Origin: Rhodococcoides kyotonense
GTDB taxonomy: Bacteria; Actinomycetota; Actinomycetes; Mycobacteriales; Mycobacteriaceae
Direction of reading: 5' to 3'
Assembly: GCF_900188125.1 (NCBI RefSeq)
Contig: NZ_FZOW01000005.1
Span: 124,001-188,000 of the forward strand
DNA length: 64,000 bases
The notes below the pieces were generated by a model. That model worked only from the letters and a program-made list of their open reading frames with translations, was not told the origin of the DNA and made no database searches. Made by a program: the position numbers and the translations under genes. Of this stretch, positions 25,308 through 33,577 are shown in pieces. Numbering within the stretch: position 1 is the stretch's first letter; each line of letters begins with the position of its first letter.

Positions 25308-26063
25308 ATGAATACTCGCTTGCAGGACAAGGTCGTTCTGGTTACCGGTGCGACTGGGGGACTGGGCACATCGATTGTGGGCCGACTCGCCGACGAGGGT
25401 GCGTCGATCGTTGTCACCGACGTGGATCAGGCGTCGTGCGAGAAGCTCGTCGCCGCCCAGGAGAACCCGGAGGCGCACCTGGCATTCGCGCTGGACATCA
25501 CGCAGGAACATGCGTGGCGCGATGCGGTAGCCGCGGTATCCCAACGCTATTCGAGACTCGATGCGCTCGTGAACAACGGCGCCATCGGCAGTCTCGGAAC
25601 CGTCGTCGACGAGAATCTGGACACCTACAATCGCGTGGTCGAGATCGGCCAGACCGGCACGTGGCTCGGCATGAAGCACGCGGGTGCCTTCATCGAGGAA
25701 TCCGGAGGTGGGTCGATCGTCAACATCTGCTCGATCCTGGGCAGCGTTGGGGGACTGGGAAACAGCGTGGCCTACGCCGCTGCGAAAGGCGCTGTGCGGA
25801 CGATGACGAAGAATGCCGCACTGCATTGGGCGACGAAGGGCGTTCGGGTCAACTCACTGCACCCGGGCTTCATCGGAACGGAACAGTTGCTCGAACGGTA
25901 CGAAGGGTCCGAACGACACCGCGCCATGCTGGCCCACACGCCCATGGGGCGGCTGGGGACTGCGTCGGAAGTTGCTGCAGCAGTCGCTTTTCTGGCCGGC
26001 GACGACTCGACGTTCGTGACCGGATCGGAACTGTACGTCGACGGTGGGTGGACCTGCGCCTGA
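25308..26063 (+). CDS. Short-chain dehydrogenase/reductase
   Basis: A 251-residue SDR with TGATGGLG, VTDVDQAS (NAD preference), NNGA in place of NNAG, Ser in NICSILGS, Y-x3-K in YAAAK and the ending GSELYVDGGW. It begins 16 nt after the permease gene and closes the importer operon. A long hairpin starts 5 nt after its stop. Three SDRs linked to this transport system (14.4, 21.6 and 25.3 kb) suggest successive or stereospecific alcohol oxidations. Confidence 0.91.
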   Translation: MNTRLQDKVVLVTGATGGLGTSIVGRLADEGASIVVTDVDQASCEKLVAAQENPEAHLAFALDITQEHAWRDAVAAVSQRYSRLDALVNNGAIGSLGTVVDENLDTYNRVVEIGQTGTWLGMKHAGAFIEESGGGSIVNICSILGSVGGLGNSVAYAAAKGAVRTMTKNAALHWATKGVRVNSLHPGFIGTEQLLERYEGSERHRAMLAHTPMGRLGTASEVAAAVAFLAGDDSTFVTGSELYVDGGWTCA

Positions 26064-26068
26064 CCCCC

Positions 26069-26128
26069 CATGTGCATGGAAATACATAGCCCACTATGTA
26101 TTTCCATGCACATGGCGGCGAAGCCGCC
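26069..26128. terminator. Long hairpin element, copy 2 (bidirectional terminator/repeat)
   Basis: Perfect 21-nt inverted repeat arms (26069-26089 and 26094-26114) around a CCCA loop, with the same inner stem AAATACATAG / CTATGTATTT as the copy at 5.1 kb. A second hairpin GGCGGC-GAA-GCCGCC follows and abuts the TAG stop of the convergent hydrolase gene, exactly as in copy 1. Relative to copy 1 the stem differs at two base pairs, both changed on both sides. It likely terminates transcripts from both directions. Confidence 0.8.
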
Positions 26129-27139
26129 CTACGTGAAGAAATCCACGCCATCGTCGGTTCGGACACGAAGCTGTCCGCGTTCGACGAGAACGTCCAGGTG
26201 CGCGAGGGTCTCGCACGTGGCGACCATCTTGTTGAAATCGTCCAACTCGGCGAACGACCGATCATGTCTGGTCCAGGTGAGAACAGCGGCAACCGCAGAC
26301 CCCGAAGCGGTCCCGAGTGTGCGGACGACGGTCGATGTGTCCGACAGCCTGCGTTCGTGGTGCGCGAGAAGCTGGCGGCAACGTTCGTGCACTCCCATTC
26401 CCGGAAAGCCGTGCGAGGGCAGCATCGTTCGGTCGTTGCCGTCGAGCATCATCTCGAGAGACGCCATGTACTTCGCCAGCGGCAGATCCCAGTCACCGAG
26501 TTCGAAGCCGATGGACGGCGTGATGGTCGGCAGAACGTGGTCGCCGGTGAAGCTGACGGATCGCTCGACGTCGTGGAACACCAGGTGTCCCTTGGTATGA
26601 CCGGGTGTGTGCACGGCCTCGATACGGTGACCCGGAATGTCCAGTGGGCCTGCCGACAACCATTCGTCGGGCTTCTCCCAGTCCGAGACGTTGAAGGGTA
26701 CCGCAAGGGCGCTCGTCCGGGCTCGGCGCGCGGTCTCGTAGGCGCCGGCACGATGGAGCTCGCGAATGGAGCTTTCGGGTACGTTGCTCTGCAGGGAATT
26801 GATCGCCGAAATGCCCGGGGCCTCAGCCGAACCCAGGTGCACGCGTGAGCCGTAGCGTCGGCGCAGCTCCACTGCGAACGTGTAGTGGTCGCGGTGGACA
26901 TGGGTGACGTAGATGTCGTGAATGTCCGACGGTCCACGGCCTATGCGGGACAGCGCCGACATCAGTTCGTCGTGGGCGGTGTCGGTGTGCCAACCGCCGT
27001 CGATCAGAGCGAGACCGCGATCTGTCTCCAACGCGTAGACATTGATCGCTCGCAAGCCGTCCTGAGGCATCTGCAATGGAATTCGGTGGATACCGTCGGA
27101 CACGGGGAAGCAGCCGGCGTCGGTCCACGAGGACGTCAT
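26129..27139 (-). CDS. Metallo-beta-lactamase-fold hydrolase
   Basis: A 336-residue MBL-fold enzyme. The di-metal motif HxHxDH is H80-V-H82-R-D84-H85, with further ligands in HTPGHTKGH and the Asp of FTGDH. The overall form resembles glyoxalase II, lactonase and thioesterase relatives with a C-terminal helical domain of about 100 residues. It could open a lactone or hydrolyse a CoA thioester in the pathway; sequence alone does not decide. The ATG overlaps the stop of the EthD-like gene (ATGA) and has a GGAG site. The frame is open 32 codons further upstream, but without family similarity there. Confidence 0.88.
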   Translation of the reverse strand: MTSSWTDAGCFPVSDGIHRIPLQMPQDGLRAINVYALETDRGLALIDGGWHTDTAHDELMSALSRIGRGPSDIHDIYVTHVHRDHYTFAVELRRRYGSRVHLGSAEAPGISAINSLQSNVPESSIRELHRAGAYETARRARTSALAVPFNVSDWEKPDEWLSAGPLDIPGHRIEAVHTPGHTKGHLVFHDVERSVSFTGDHVLPTITPSIGFELGDWDLPLAKYMASLEMMLDGNDRTMLPSHGFPGMGVHERCRQLLAHHERRLSDTSTVVRTLGTASGSAVAAVLTWTRHDRSFAELDDFNKMVATCETLAHLDVLVERGQLRVRTDDGVDFFT

Positions 27140-27468
27140 CAGGACTCCGCGAGGGGAACCATCGTCTTCTCGTCGCCGTACCACATCATTCGACGCCCAC
27201 CCATGTCGCCGACGTGTTCGACGGCGGCTTTCCATTCGGGGCTGGCGAGCGCGGTATCCAATGCCTCACGGGACTCGAAGCTGAGTACCGACAAACCGTC
27301 CCAGCCCTCGGACTTGCTTCCGAACGATTCGAGTAGTTCGGTGTGCTGCCAACGAAGGAGTCCCGGCAGGGGATACGTGACGTCGGCGTGTTCGCCTCGC
27401 CACCACGTGATGAACTGATCGTGGGTCCAGTCGGTCGGCCGAGCAGCGACCAGTACCAGGTTGTACAT
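27139..27468 (-). CDS. EthD-family protein
   Basis: A 109-residue protein with the EthD/ferredoxin-like alpha-beta layout: YNLVLVAARPTDWTHDQFITWW followed by a GEH motif and LPGLLRWQH. EthD proteins accompany ring- or ether-oxidising enzymes and include small lyases/isomerases that act on polycyclic intermediates. An AGGAGA site precedes the ATG. A palindromic operator lies 13-25 nt upstream, so it starts its own transcript with the hydrolase gene, although read-through from the TetR gene is possible. The exact role is unknown. Confidence 0.85.
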   Translation of the reverse strand: MYNLVLVAARPTDWTHDQFITWWRGEHADVTYPLPGLLRWQHTELLESFGSKSEGWDGLSVLSFESREALDTALASPEWKAAVEHVGDMGGRRMMWYGDEKTMVPLAES

Positions 27469-27480
27469 GCTTCTCCTAAG

Positions 27481-27493
27481 TGAATTCTGTTCG
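27481..27493. promoter_or_regulatory. 13-bp palindromic operator, copy 4 (TGAATTCTGTTCG)
   Basis: On the coding strand it reads CGAACAGAATTCA followed by CTTA, matching the CTT tail seen at other copies. It lies between the TetR gene and the EthD-like gene, immediately before the latter's ribosome-binding site. It would allow separate control of the EthD-hydrolase pair. Confidence 0.6.
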
Positions 27494-27534
27494 GTTTGAA
27501 TGATCATGCGGAAACCCACCCGGGTCCGCGCGTG

Positions 27535-28158
27535 CTACTTGCGAACCACGCGCATCGCCGCGTCCGTCACGAACTCGGCAATCTCGTCGATGGAGAGCTT
27601 TCCGTCAGGTCGGTACCATCGCCAGACGCTGATGACCAGAGCGAGCACCAGCCGTGCTTGCATCGTCGGATCCGATTCCGTGAATTCGCGCGAGTCGATA
27701 CCGCGGGCGATCAGCGACGTCCAGTTGGTCTCGATCTGCTGGACCAGATCACGGCATTGCAACCGCTCCGCTTCTTCCTTGGCCGACTGACGCTCGGTGG
27801 CAAGCAGATCCATGTGATTCTGCAGAATCCGACGTTGGAGGGCGTCGGTCGGAGTTGCCGCGAGGGAGGCGAGAATACCTGCTCGCAATGCTTGTTCCGG
27901 ATCGGAGACGTCGTCGGTTGCTGCGGTGAATCGTTCGACGGAGTCGGCCAATTCGAGCCGCATGATGGTCAGGAGGCAGTGGCCCTTGGACTCGAAGTAG
28001 TGATACAGAGCGGTTTGACCGATACCGACCTCGTCGGCGATGGACGCCCATTTGGTGTGCTCGTATCCCACCTTGCCGAAGTGGTCGATAGCGGCGGACA
28101 GTATGCGCGTTCGCTTCGATCGCGGACTCTCGCGTCGAACTCCGGTTCCTACCGTCAT
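27535..28158 (-). CDS. TetR-family transcriptional regulator
   Basis: A 207-residue TetR regulator (start at the ATG giving MTVGTG; a GTG four codons upstream is also in frame). The N-terminal helix-turn-helix is clear: RTRILSAAIDHFGKVGYEHT, then SIADEVGIGQTALYHYFESKG with the usual YHYF recognition end. The C-terminal ligand domain (about 60-205) resembles KstR2-like regulators of CoA-dependent catabolism, whose ligands are acyl-CoA intermediates. As the only TetR in the island, it is the best candidate to bind the seven 13-bp palindromes. It is encoded 42 nt after the acyl-CoA ligase gene on the same strand and may be in that operon. Confidence 0.9.
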   Translation of the reverse strand: MTVGTGVRRESPRSKRTRILSAAIDHFGKVGYEHTKWASIADEVGIGQTALYHYFESKGHCLLTIMRLELADSVERFTAATDDVSDPEQALRAGILASLAATPTDALQRRILQNHMDLLATERQSAKEEAERLQCRDLVQQIETNWTSLIARGIDSREFTESDPTMQARLVLALVISVWRWYRPDGKLSIDEIAEFVTDAAMRVVRK

Positions 28159-28200
28159 GTATGTCCCCACTGTCGAGCGTCGTATCGGATTCCGTCGATT

Positions 28201-29718
28201 CTACATTTTCCGAGATGAATTCGAATCGGTTAGCGTGGCCAACTTCCGTGCCATTTCGATTGCGTCGGGACGTGACAGCTTGCCGACGCGGTTCTGCGGC
28301 AGGTCGTCGACGGTGAAGACGTACTCGGGCCATTTGAACTTCGGAAAATCGGTGTCGGCAAGCCGAGATGTGACGTCGTCCAAGCTCATGGGCTCACCGC
28401 CCGTGACGATCAACGCTGCAGCGCGCTCACCGAGAAGGTCGTCGGGTACCGGGACGACACAGACCTGTACGACGGAATCGAGCGCAGCGAGAGCTGATTC
28501 CATCTCGTTGATGTCGATGTTGCGTCCACCGCGGATGATGATCTGCTTCTGTCGACCCATGACTCGAATCGAGCCGTCGTCGAACACTTCCACGAGATCA
28601 CCCGTCGGAAGGAAGCCGTCGTCGGTCAGTTCCGGCGGGACCGGTGTGCCGTTGCGGGCATACCCGACATACAGCGAAGGGCCTTTGACCTGCGCTTCGC
28701 CGATCTCACCCGGGGAGAGGGGAATTCCCGACGGGTCGACGGCACGAACGACGGTGCCAGGGAACGGTCGCCCGTCGCGTCCGAGCCTGATCGACGGTGG
28801 ATCATCGAGTGCGGGGGTGGTGTGGCCCAGACATTCCGACATTCCGAATACGCGAAGGAAAGTCGTGTTCAACCACTGTTCTGCCTCGCCCAAGGCCCGT
28901 TCGTTCATCGGCCCGCCGCCGACGGTCATGGCGCGCATGGGCGTCAGTGCGTCCTTGGATTCGTCGGCGACCGAGAGTTGCAATGCCATCGTCGGCACCA
29001 ACATCGTCCACGCCACCTGGTGGTCGCGGACTGCATGGAGTGCGCCGACGGGGGACCACCGACCGATCGACACCATACGTCCGCCCAGCAGCGCTGGAAG
29101 GTACATTCCGAAACAGAACGCGGCGACCGACGACAACGGAACGAATGCTCCGATCGCTTCCCCTGGCCTCAGGCCTACCGCCTCGATGGTGCTGGTGCAG
29201 GCGTACCGAATCGCTTCCTCGGACTGAACGACGCATTTGGGGCGCCCGGTGGACCCCGACGTCATTGCGATCGCAGCGCCTCCGTTCCATCGGTCGACCG
29301 ACGAGAATTTCCGACCGGTGGACTGGACGAGATGCGCCCCGAAGGCCGTGTTCGACACCGGGAAGTTCTCGTTCGAGACTCCCCAGTGGGACAGGGACTT
29401 CGGGTCTCCGATGACGAGATCGGGAGCGATGTCCTCGAGCGCCAGTTGGAATTCGGACTCGGTGGCATGCGGGCTGAACACTGCCACGACTCCGCCGCGT
29501 AGTCCGATGGCCAAGGCCGCTGCGACGGTCGTCCACGTGTTGTCCGCCTGGACGAGTGCGGTCGGTGCGCCGGAATCGAGTTCGGCGATGGTGTCGGCCA
29601 GGGAGAGTGCGGCCGCGACGATCGACCCGATGGTGTGTCTGCCCGACTCGTCGACCACCGCGACGGCATCGGGTGTGCGCTCGGCCCGGGACACCATCTG
29701 TTCTGCAAGCCATTTCAC
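28201..29718 (-). CDS. AMP-forming acyl-CoA synthetase
   Basis: A 505-residue member of the ANL superfamily. The P-loop-like motif is AMTSGSTGRPKC (about 172-182), the adenylate-binding segment includes FGMSECLG, and TGDLVEVFDDGSIRVMGRQKQIIIRGG carries the hinge Asp/Gly region. The C-terminal catalytic Lys is in PQNRVGKLSRP. It activates a carboxylic acid to its CoA ester, and so is probably an entry step of this pathway. The GTG start overlaps the stop of the alcohol dehydrogenase gene (GTGA) and follows an AAGAGG site. Confidence 0.9.
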   Translation of the reverse strand: MKWLAEQMVSRAERTPDAVAVVDESGRHTIGSIVAAALSLADTIAELDSGAPTALVQADNTWTTVAAALAIGLRGGVVAVFSPHATESEFQLALEDIAPDLVIGDPKSLSHWGVSNENFPVSNTAFGAHLVQSTGRKFSSVDRWNGGAAIAMTSGSTGRPKCVVQSEEAIRYACTSTIEAVGLRPGEAIGAFVPLSSVAAFCFGMYLPALLGGRMVSIGRWSPVGALHAVRDHQVAWTMLVPTMALQLSVADESKDALTPMRAMTVGGGPMNERALGEAEQWLNTTFLRVFGMSECLGHTTPALDDPPSIRLGRDGRPFPGTVVRAVDPSGIPLSPGEIGEAQVKGPSLYVGYARNGTPVPPELTDDGFLPTGDLVEVFDDGSIRVMGRQKQIIIRGGRNIDINEMESALAALDSVVQVCVVPVPDDLLGERAAALIVTGGEPMSLDDVTSRLADTDFPKFKWPEYVFTVDDLPQNRVGKLSRPDAIEMARKLATLTDSNSSRKM

Positions 29719-30791
29719 GGTCGTGCCTCTTTCGTCTGTCGCGATAGGGTCATGTCGATCACTGCTCGGCCCGTGATGGAACCCGCCCGCAGTTGTCGGT
29801 AGGCCTCAAGGGTGTCGGAGAACGGGAACGTGGTGACTTCGGCGTGCAACACCCCGTCTCGGGCGAGTTCGACGACGGCTCGCAGGTCGTCTCTGGTTCC
29901 CCAGAACGGCGCGCTCACATGCCATCCGGTGGCCAAGCCCACGTCCTTGCCGACGGTCAGCCGGCCACCCCCGCTTCCGACCACCACCGATCTGCCGCCG
30001 GGTGCGAGCAGGGCGGCGCTGTCGGCGACGGTGCCCGGGGCGCCGACGAAATCGAGTACCAGATCGGCACCACCGAGGGCCGAGATGCTGCGACGCGCGT
30101 CGGCAAGGCTCTCGTGACATTCGTGAGCGCCGGATTCCAGTGCCAGACGGTGCATTTCGACGCGTGTCTCGATCGCCACGATGGTGCTGGCGCCCAACGA
30201 TCGAAGAATCTGCACGGCAAGGTGTCCGAGGCCGCCGACTCCGACGACCACCAAGACACTCAGGTCGTCGATCATCTCGGAGTTGGTACGGATCGCGTGA
30301 TACGCGGTGAGGGCCGCGTCGGCGAGAGGTGCCGCTGTCCGAGGAGCCAGTGTGCCGAGGGGGACGAGCACGTCGGACGACGGCACGACCATCAGTTCCG
30401 CCAACCCGCCGCCGTGGCCGAGACCGTTACCGATGGGCCTCAGGCGCCCGTCCGACGACGGGGTCAGTGCGAGGCAGTAATTCTGCCTGCCGCGCAGACA
30501 GTTTCGGCATGTGCCGCAGCCCCAGATTCCGTGGACGACGACGGAGTGCCCGATCCACGAGCTGTCGGCGGTCGGACCTGCCGCGACGACGGTTCCTGCC
30601 ACCTCGTGTCCGAGGGTCAGGGGAAGCGGGTAGGCGAATCGGTCGGCGGACGAGTCCATGACGTGCAGGTCTGACCTACACAGCCCGGCAGCGTCCACAC
30701 GGAGAACGAGTTGATCTCCGGTGGGTTCGGGTTCGGGGATCTCCTGGAATTCAGGTGCGGCACCCCATTCGGTGAGCTGCACGGCCAACAT
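29715..30791 (-). CDS. Zinc-dependent alcohol dehydrogenase
   Basis: A 358-residue medium-chain alcohol dehydrogenase. Catalytic zinc ligands are in AGLCRSD and LGHEVAG, the four-cysteine structural zinc site is in CGTCRNCLRGRQNYC, and the nucleotide loop is GVGGLGHLAVQ. The acidic residue after the second strand (VAIETRVEMH) favours NAD. It oxidises an alcohol of unknown identity in the pathway. The ATG overlaps the stop of the SDR gene (ATGA). The frame is open upstream for about 280 codons, but that is antisense-like sequence within the SDR gene. Confidence 0.9.
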   Translation of the reverse strand: MLAVQLTEWGAAPEFQEIPEPEPTGDQLVLRVDAAGLCRSDLHVMDSSADRFAYPLPLTLGHEVAGTVVAAGPTADSSWIGHSVVVHGIWGCGTCRNCLRGRQNYCLALTPSSDGRLRPIGNGLGHGGGLAELMVVPSSDVLVPLGTLAPRTAAPLADAALTAYHAIRTNSEMIDDLSVLVVVGVGGLGHLAVQILRSLGASTIVAIETRVEMHRLALESGAHECHESLADARRSISALGGADLVLDFVGAPGTVADSAALLAPGGRSVVVGSGGGRLTVGKDVGLATGWHVSAPFWGTRDDLRAVVELARDGVLHAEVTTFPFSDTLEAYRQLRAGSITGRAVIDMTLSRQTKEARP

Positions 30792-31579
30792 CAGCGAGCC
30801 GTCCAACCGCCGTCGACGATCAGTGTCTGTCCGGTCATGTACGACGATGCGTCCGAGGCCAGGAACAACACCGCGCCGTCGATCTCCCCGTCGACGCCGC
30901 CGCGCCCGAGCATCGTGTTCCGTCGCACCCACCCTGCGGACTTGTCGTTGGTGAACAAGCCATCGGTCATCTCCGTATCGAACCACCCGGGAACCACGGC
31001 GTTCACGCGGATACCCCGTCGGCCCCACTGCCCGGCGAGTTCGCGGGTCAGACCCAGTGTTCCCGCCTTGGACGCCGCGTAACTCGCCCCGCCGATCGGC
31101 GCGGTCGACACCAGCCCGATGACCGACGAGATGTTGATGAACGACGCATTCGAATCCTGTGGAATTCTCCCGGCCGCATAGGTGGCGAGATGGAAACCGG
31201 CGATCAGGTTGATCTCCATGATCGAGTGGAACCCCTCCCGCGTCTCGTCCTCGGCGTTGGGCGGTCCTGGCTTGCCGGCATTGTTCACCAGGACGTCCAG
31301 ACGTCCCGACAGCTCGAAACATCGGTCGACGAGCGCCCGACGATCTGCGTCCTCGGTGACGTCGCACCGAACGGGCACGATGCCAGGTACGTCGTCGGCC
31401 AGGGCTTCGAGTCGGTCGAGACGTCGAGCCGCCGCAAACACCGTCGCGCCGGCACCGGCCAGGGTTCGGGCGAATCCGAGGCCCAATCCTGACGATGCCC
31501 CCGTGACGATCGCAGCGCGACCGGTCAGGCCGAACATGTCCGTCAGCACGCGTCCACCTTCTATGTCGTTGTCCGTCAT
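30791..31579 (-). CDS. Short-chain dehydrogenase/reductase
   Basis: A 262-residue SDR: TGASSGLGLG, NNAG in VLVNNAGKPG, NISSVIG, Y-x3-K in YAASKAG and ending GQTLIVDGGW. Arg residues after strand 2 (AARRLDR) suggest NADP(H), unlike the NAD-type SDRs near the importer. It starts 11 nt after the preceding SDR gene and overlaps the alcohol dehydrogenase gene by 1 nt. By position in the ligase/kinase operon it could be the LvaD-like ketone reductase that forms a hydroxyacyl-CoA. Confidence 0.91.
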   Translation of the reverse strand: MTDNDIEGGRVLTDMFGLTGRAAIVTGASSGLGLGFARTLAGAGATVFAAARRLDRLEALADDVPGIVPVRCDVTEDADRRALVDRCFELSGRLDVLVNNAGKPGPPNAEDETREGFHSIMEINLIAGFHLATYAAGRIPQDSNASFINISSVIGLVSTAPIGGASYAASKAGTLGLTRELAGQWGRRGIRVNAVVPGWFDTEMTDGLFTNDKSAGWVRRNTMLGRGGVDGEIDGAVLFLASDASSYMTGQTLIVDGGWTAR

Positions 31580-31590
31580 GGTTTCTCTCG

Positions 31591-32349
31591 TCAGTAGACG
31601 GCCGTACGGCCGCCGTCCACGGGAATGAGTGCACCGGTGGTGTATCCGGCGTCGTCGGACGCGAGATGGGTCACGAGCCCGGCGATCTCCTCGGGTCGTC
31701 CCAGTCTGGCGGCCGGGAGACGGTCGACGATCTTGCCGATGAACTCGTCGTCCCAGTTCTCGGACATGTCGGTGGCGAAACCGCCCGGCATCACACAGTT
31801 CACTCGGACCCTAGGAGCGTATTCCTGGGCGAAGGCCCTTGTCAGGGCGTTGAGGCCGTTCTTCGCTGCCGCGTACATCGCCTCGGGCGGACTGGGGCGC
31901 TCGGCGCCGATGCTCGAGATGTTGACGATGGATCCGCCTCCAGCCGCCGCCATGCGTTGCCCGGCAACGGCCATCAACCGGAACGGGCCCTTGAGATTCA
32001 CTTCGATGGTCTTGTCCCACAGGCCTTCTGTGACTGCGGCAAGGTTGTCGGCCAGCGGAGCGATACCCGCGTTGTTGACGACGATGTCGAGGCTGCCGAA
32101 CCGCTCGATGATCTCGTCGACTGCGGGTTCGATGGTGTCCCATTGTCCGACATGAAGGGCGAACGGGTGTGCTGTGCCCGGCCCTGTGTCGCCGAGCGAC
32201 GCCACTGCCGACTCGCAAGCATCCAGCTTTCGACTCGATACGACGACCGTCGCACCCGCGTCGCGTAACCCACGCGCTATCGCCAGTCCGAGCCCGCGAC
32301 TTGCGCCCGTGACCAGAGCGACCTTGCCTGCCAATTTCGGTGTACTCAT
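31591..32349 (-). CDS. Short-chain dehydrogenase/reductase
   Basis: A 252-residue SDR: TGASRGLGLAIARG, VVSSRKLDA (NADP preference), VNNAG, NISSIGAE, Y-x3-K in YAAAKNG and ending GALIPVDGG. Its start overlaps the end of the ACAD10/11-type gene by 4 nt, so the two are translationally coupled. Direct coupling to the dehydrogenase that would remove an activated hydroxyl makes a role on the same hydroxyacyl/ketoacyl intermediate plausible. Confidence 0.91.
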   Translation of the reverse strand: MSTPKLAGKVALVTGASRGLGLAIARGLRDAGATVVVSSRKLDACESAVASLGDTGPGTAHPFALHVGQWDTIEPAVDEIIERFGSLDIVVNNAGIAPLADNLAAVTEGLWDKTIEVNLKGPFRLMAVAGQRMAAAGGGSIVNISSIGAERPSPPEAMYAAAKNGLNALTRAFAQEYAPRVRVNCVMPGGFATDMSENWDDEFIGKIVDRLPAARLGRPEEIAGLVTHLASDDAGYTTGALIPVDGGRTAVY

Positions 32350-33548
32350 GTGTACTTCTTCACCTCGAGTCGTGCGATGGTTCGCAGGTGGACCTCGTTG
32401 GGTCCGTCGGCGATCTGCAGGGCGCGCGTGATGGCGTAGAGCCGCGCGAGGATCGTGTCGTTACTGACGCCTGCGGCGCCGTGTACCTGGACGGCTCGAT
32501 CGACGACGTTGTGTGCGACCTCCATGGCCGCCACCTTGATCGCAGCGACTTCCGAACGGGCAGAAGCATTTCCGCGCGTGTCCATGAGCCATGCGGATTT
32601 GAGGACCAACAGCCGGATCTGGTCGATCTCGACTCGACTGCGTGCGATCCACTCGCGTACGACGCCGCGGTTCGACAGTGGTCCCCCGAACGCGTGGCGC
32701 TCGGTGGACCTGCGGCACATCATCTCCAGGGCGCGTTCGGCCATGCCGATCGCACGCATCGCGTAGTGCATGCGACCCGGTCCCAGGCGGCCCTGCGCGA
32801 TCGCGAAACCGTCACCCTCGGCACCGAGCATGTTCGACGCGGGCACACGGACATCGGTGAATTGGACTTCACCGTGTCCGAGCCGGTCCTGGAAGCCGAA
32901 CATCGGCAGATCACGCAGGACCTCGATGCCCGGCGCGTCCGTCGGAACCAGGATCATGCTCTGCTGCCGGTACGTCGGTCCGTCCGGATCCGACTTTCCC
33001 ATGAAGATCATCAGCTTGCAGTCGGGGTCGAGTACGCCCGAGGTGTACCACTTACGGCCGTTGATCACGTACTCGTCGCCGTCGCGGCGAATCGTCGAGG
33101 TGATGTTGGTGGCATCGGAGCTGGCGACGTCGGGTTCCGTCATCGCGAACGCAGAACGAATACTGCAGTCCAGCAGCGGTTTCAGCCACTGATTCTTCTG
33201 TTCTTCGGTCCCGTACATGGCCAGAATCTCCATGTTGCCGGTGTCCGGCGCCGAGCAGTTGACGGCCTCGTTGCCGATGATGGATCGGCCGACGATCTCG
33301 GCGAGTGGAGCGTATTCGAGGTTGGTGAGCCCTGCGCCGAGGCCGTCGTGGGTCATGAACAGATTCCACAATCCGAGTTCGCGGGCGCGGGCCTGCAGAT
33401 CGCGCATGATCTGCGGCTGCTCGTGTGGATTGTCGTTCGCGGCGATCTGCTCGTCGTAGACCTTCTCGGCCGGATAAACGTGATCGTTCATGAAGGCTTC
33501 GAGCGTGCCGGTCAGTTCTTCGGTGCGTGGGGAGTAGGAGAAGTCCAC
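32346..33548 (-). CDS. Acyl-CoA dehydrogenase, ACAD10/11 (LvaC-like) type
   Basis: A 400-residue acyl-CoA dehydrogenase. FAD-binding stretches include FAMTEPDVASSDATNI and INGRKWYTSGVLDPDCKL. The C-terminal ADGPNEVHLRTIARLE is typical of the ACAD10/ACAD11 subgroup rather than of ordinary fatty-acid enzymes. In ACAD11 and bacterial LvaC this domain works on 4-phosphooxyacyl-CoA made by an APH-type kinase, eliminating phosphate. The kinase-like gene here lies 29 nt upstream in the same operon. I start at a GTG with AGGAG 7 nt upstream (VDFSYSP...); the frame continues further up without similarity. Confidence 0.9.
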   Translation of the reverse strand: MDFSYSPRTEELTGTLEAFMNDHVYPAEKVYDEQIAANDNPHEQPQIMRDLQARARELGLWNLFMTHDGLGAGLTNLEYAPLAEIVGRSIIGNEAVNCSAPDTGNMEILAMYGTEEQKNQWLKPLLDCSIRSAFAMTEPDVASSDATNITSTIRRDGDEYVINGRKWYTSGVLDPDCKLMIFMGKSDPDGPTYRQQSMILVPTDAPGIEVLRDLPMFGFQDRLGHGEVQFTDVRVPASNMLGAEGDGFAIAQGRLGPGRMHYAMRAIGMAERALEMMCRRSTERHAFGGPLSNRGVVREWIARSRVEIDQIRLLVLKSAWLMDTRGNASARSEVAAIKVAAMEVAHNVVDRAVQVHGAAGVSNDTILARLYAITRALQIADGPNEVHLRTIARLEVKKYT

Positions 33549-33577
33549 GTGTTCGCTCCTGAAAGTTGGTGGTGGCG

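Noticed and set aside
28216-28228. TGAATTCGAATCG as an eighth copy of the palindromic operator
   Set aside because: Only 9 of 13 positions fit, and it lies inside the end of the acyl-CoA ligase gene. It could still serve the TetR gene promoter, but the evidence is weak.
29715-31634. A 639-codon open frame extending the alcohol dehydrogenase
   Set aside because: The first 280 codons read through a well-defined SDR gene in another frame; the dehydrogenase family start is at 30791 with an ATGA overlap.
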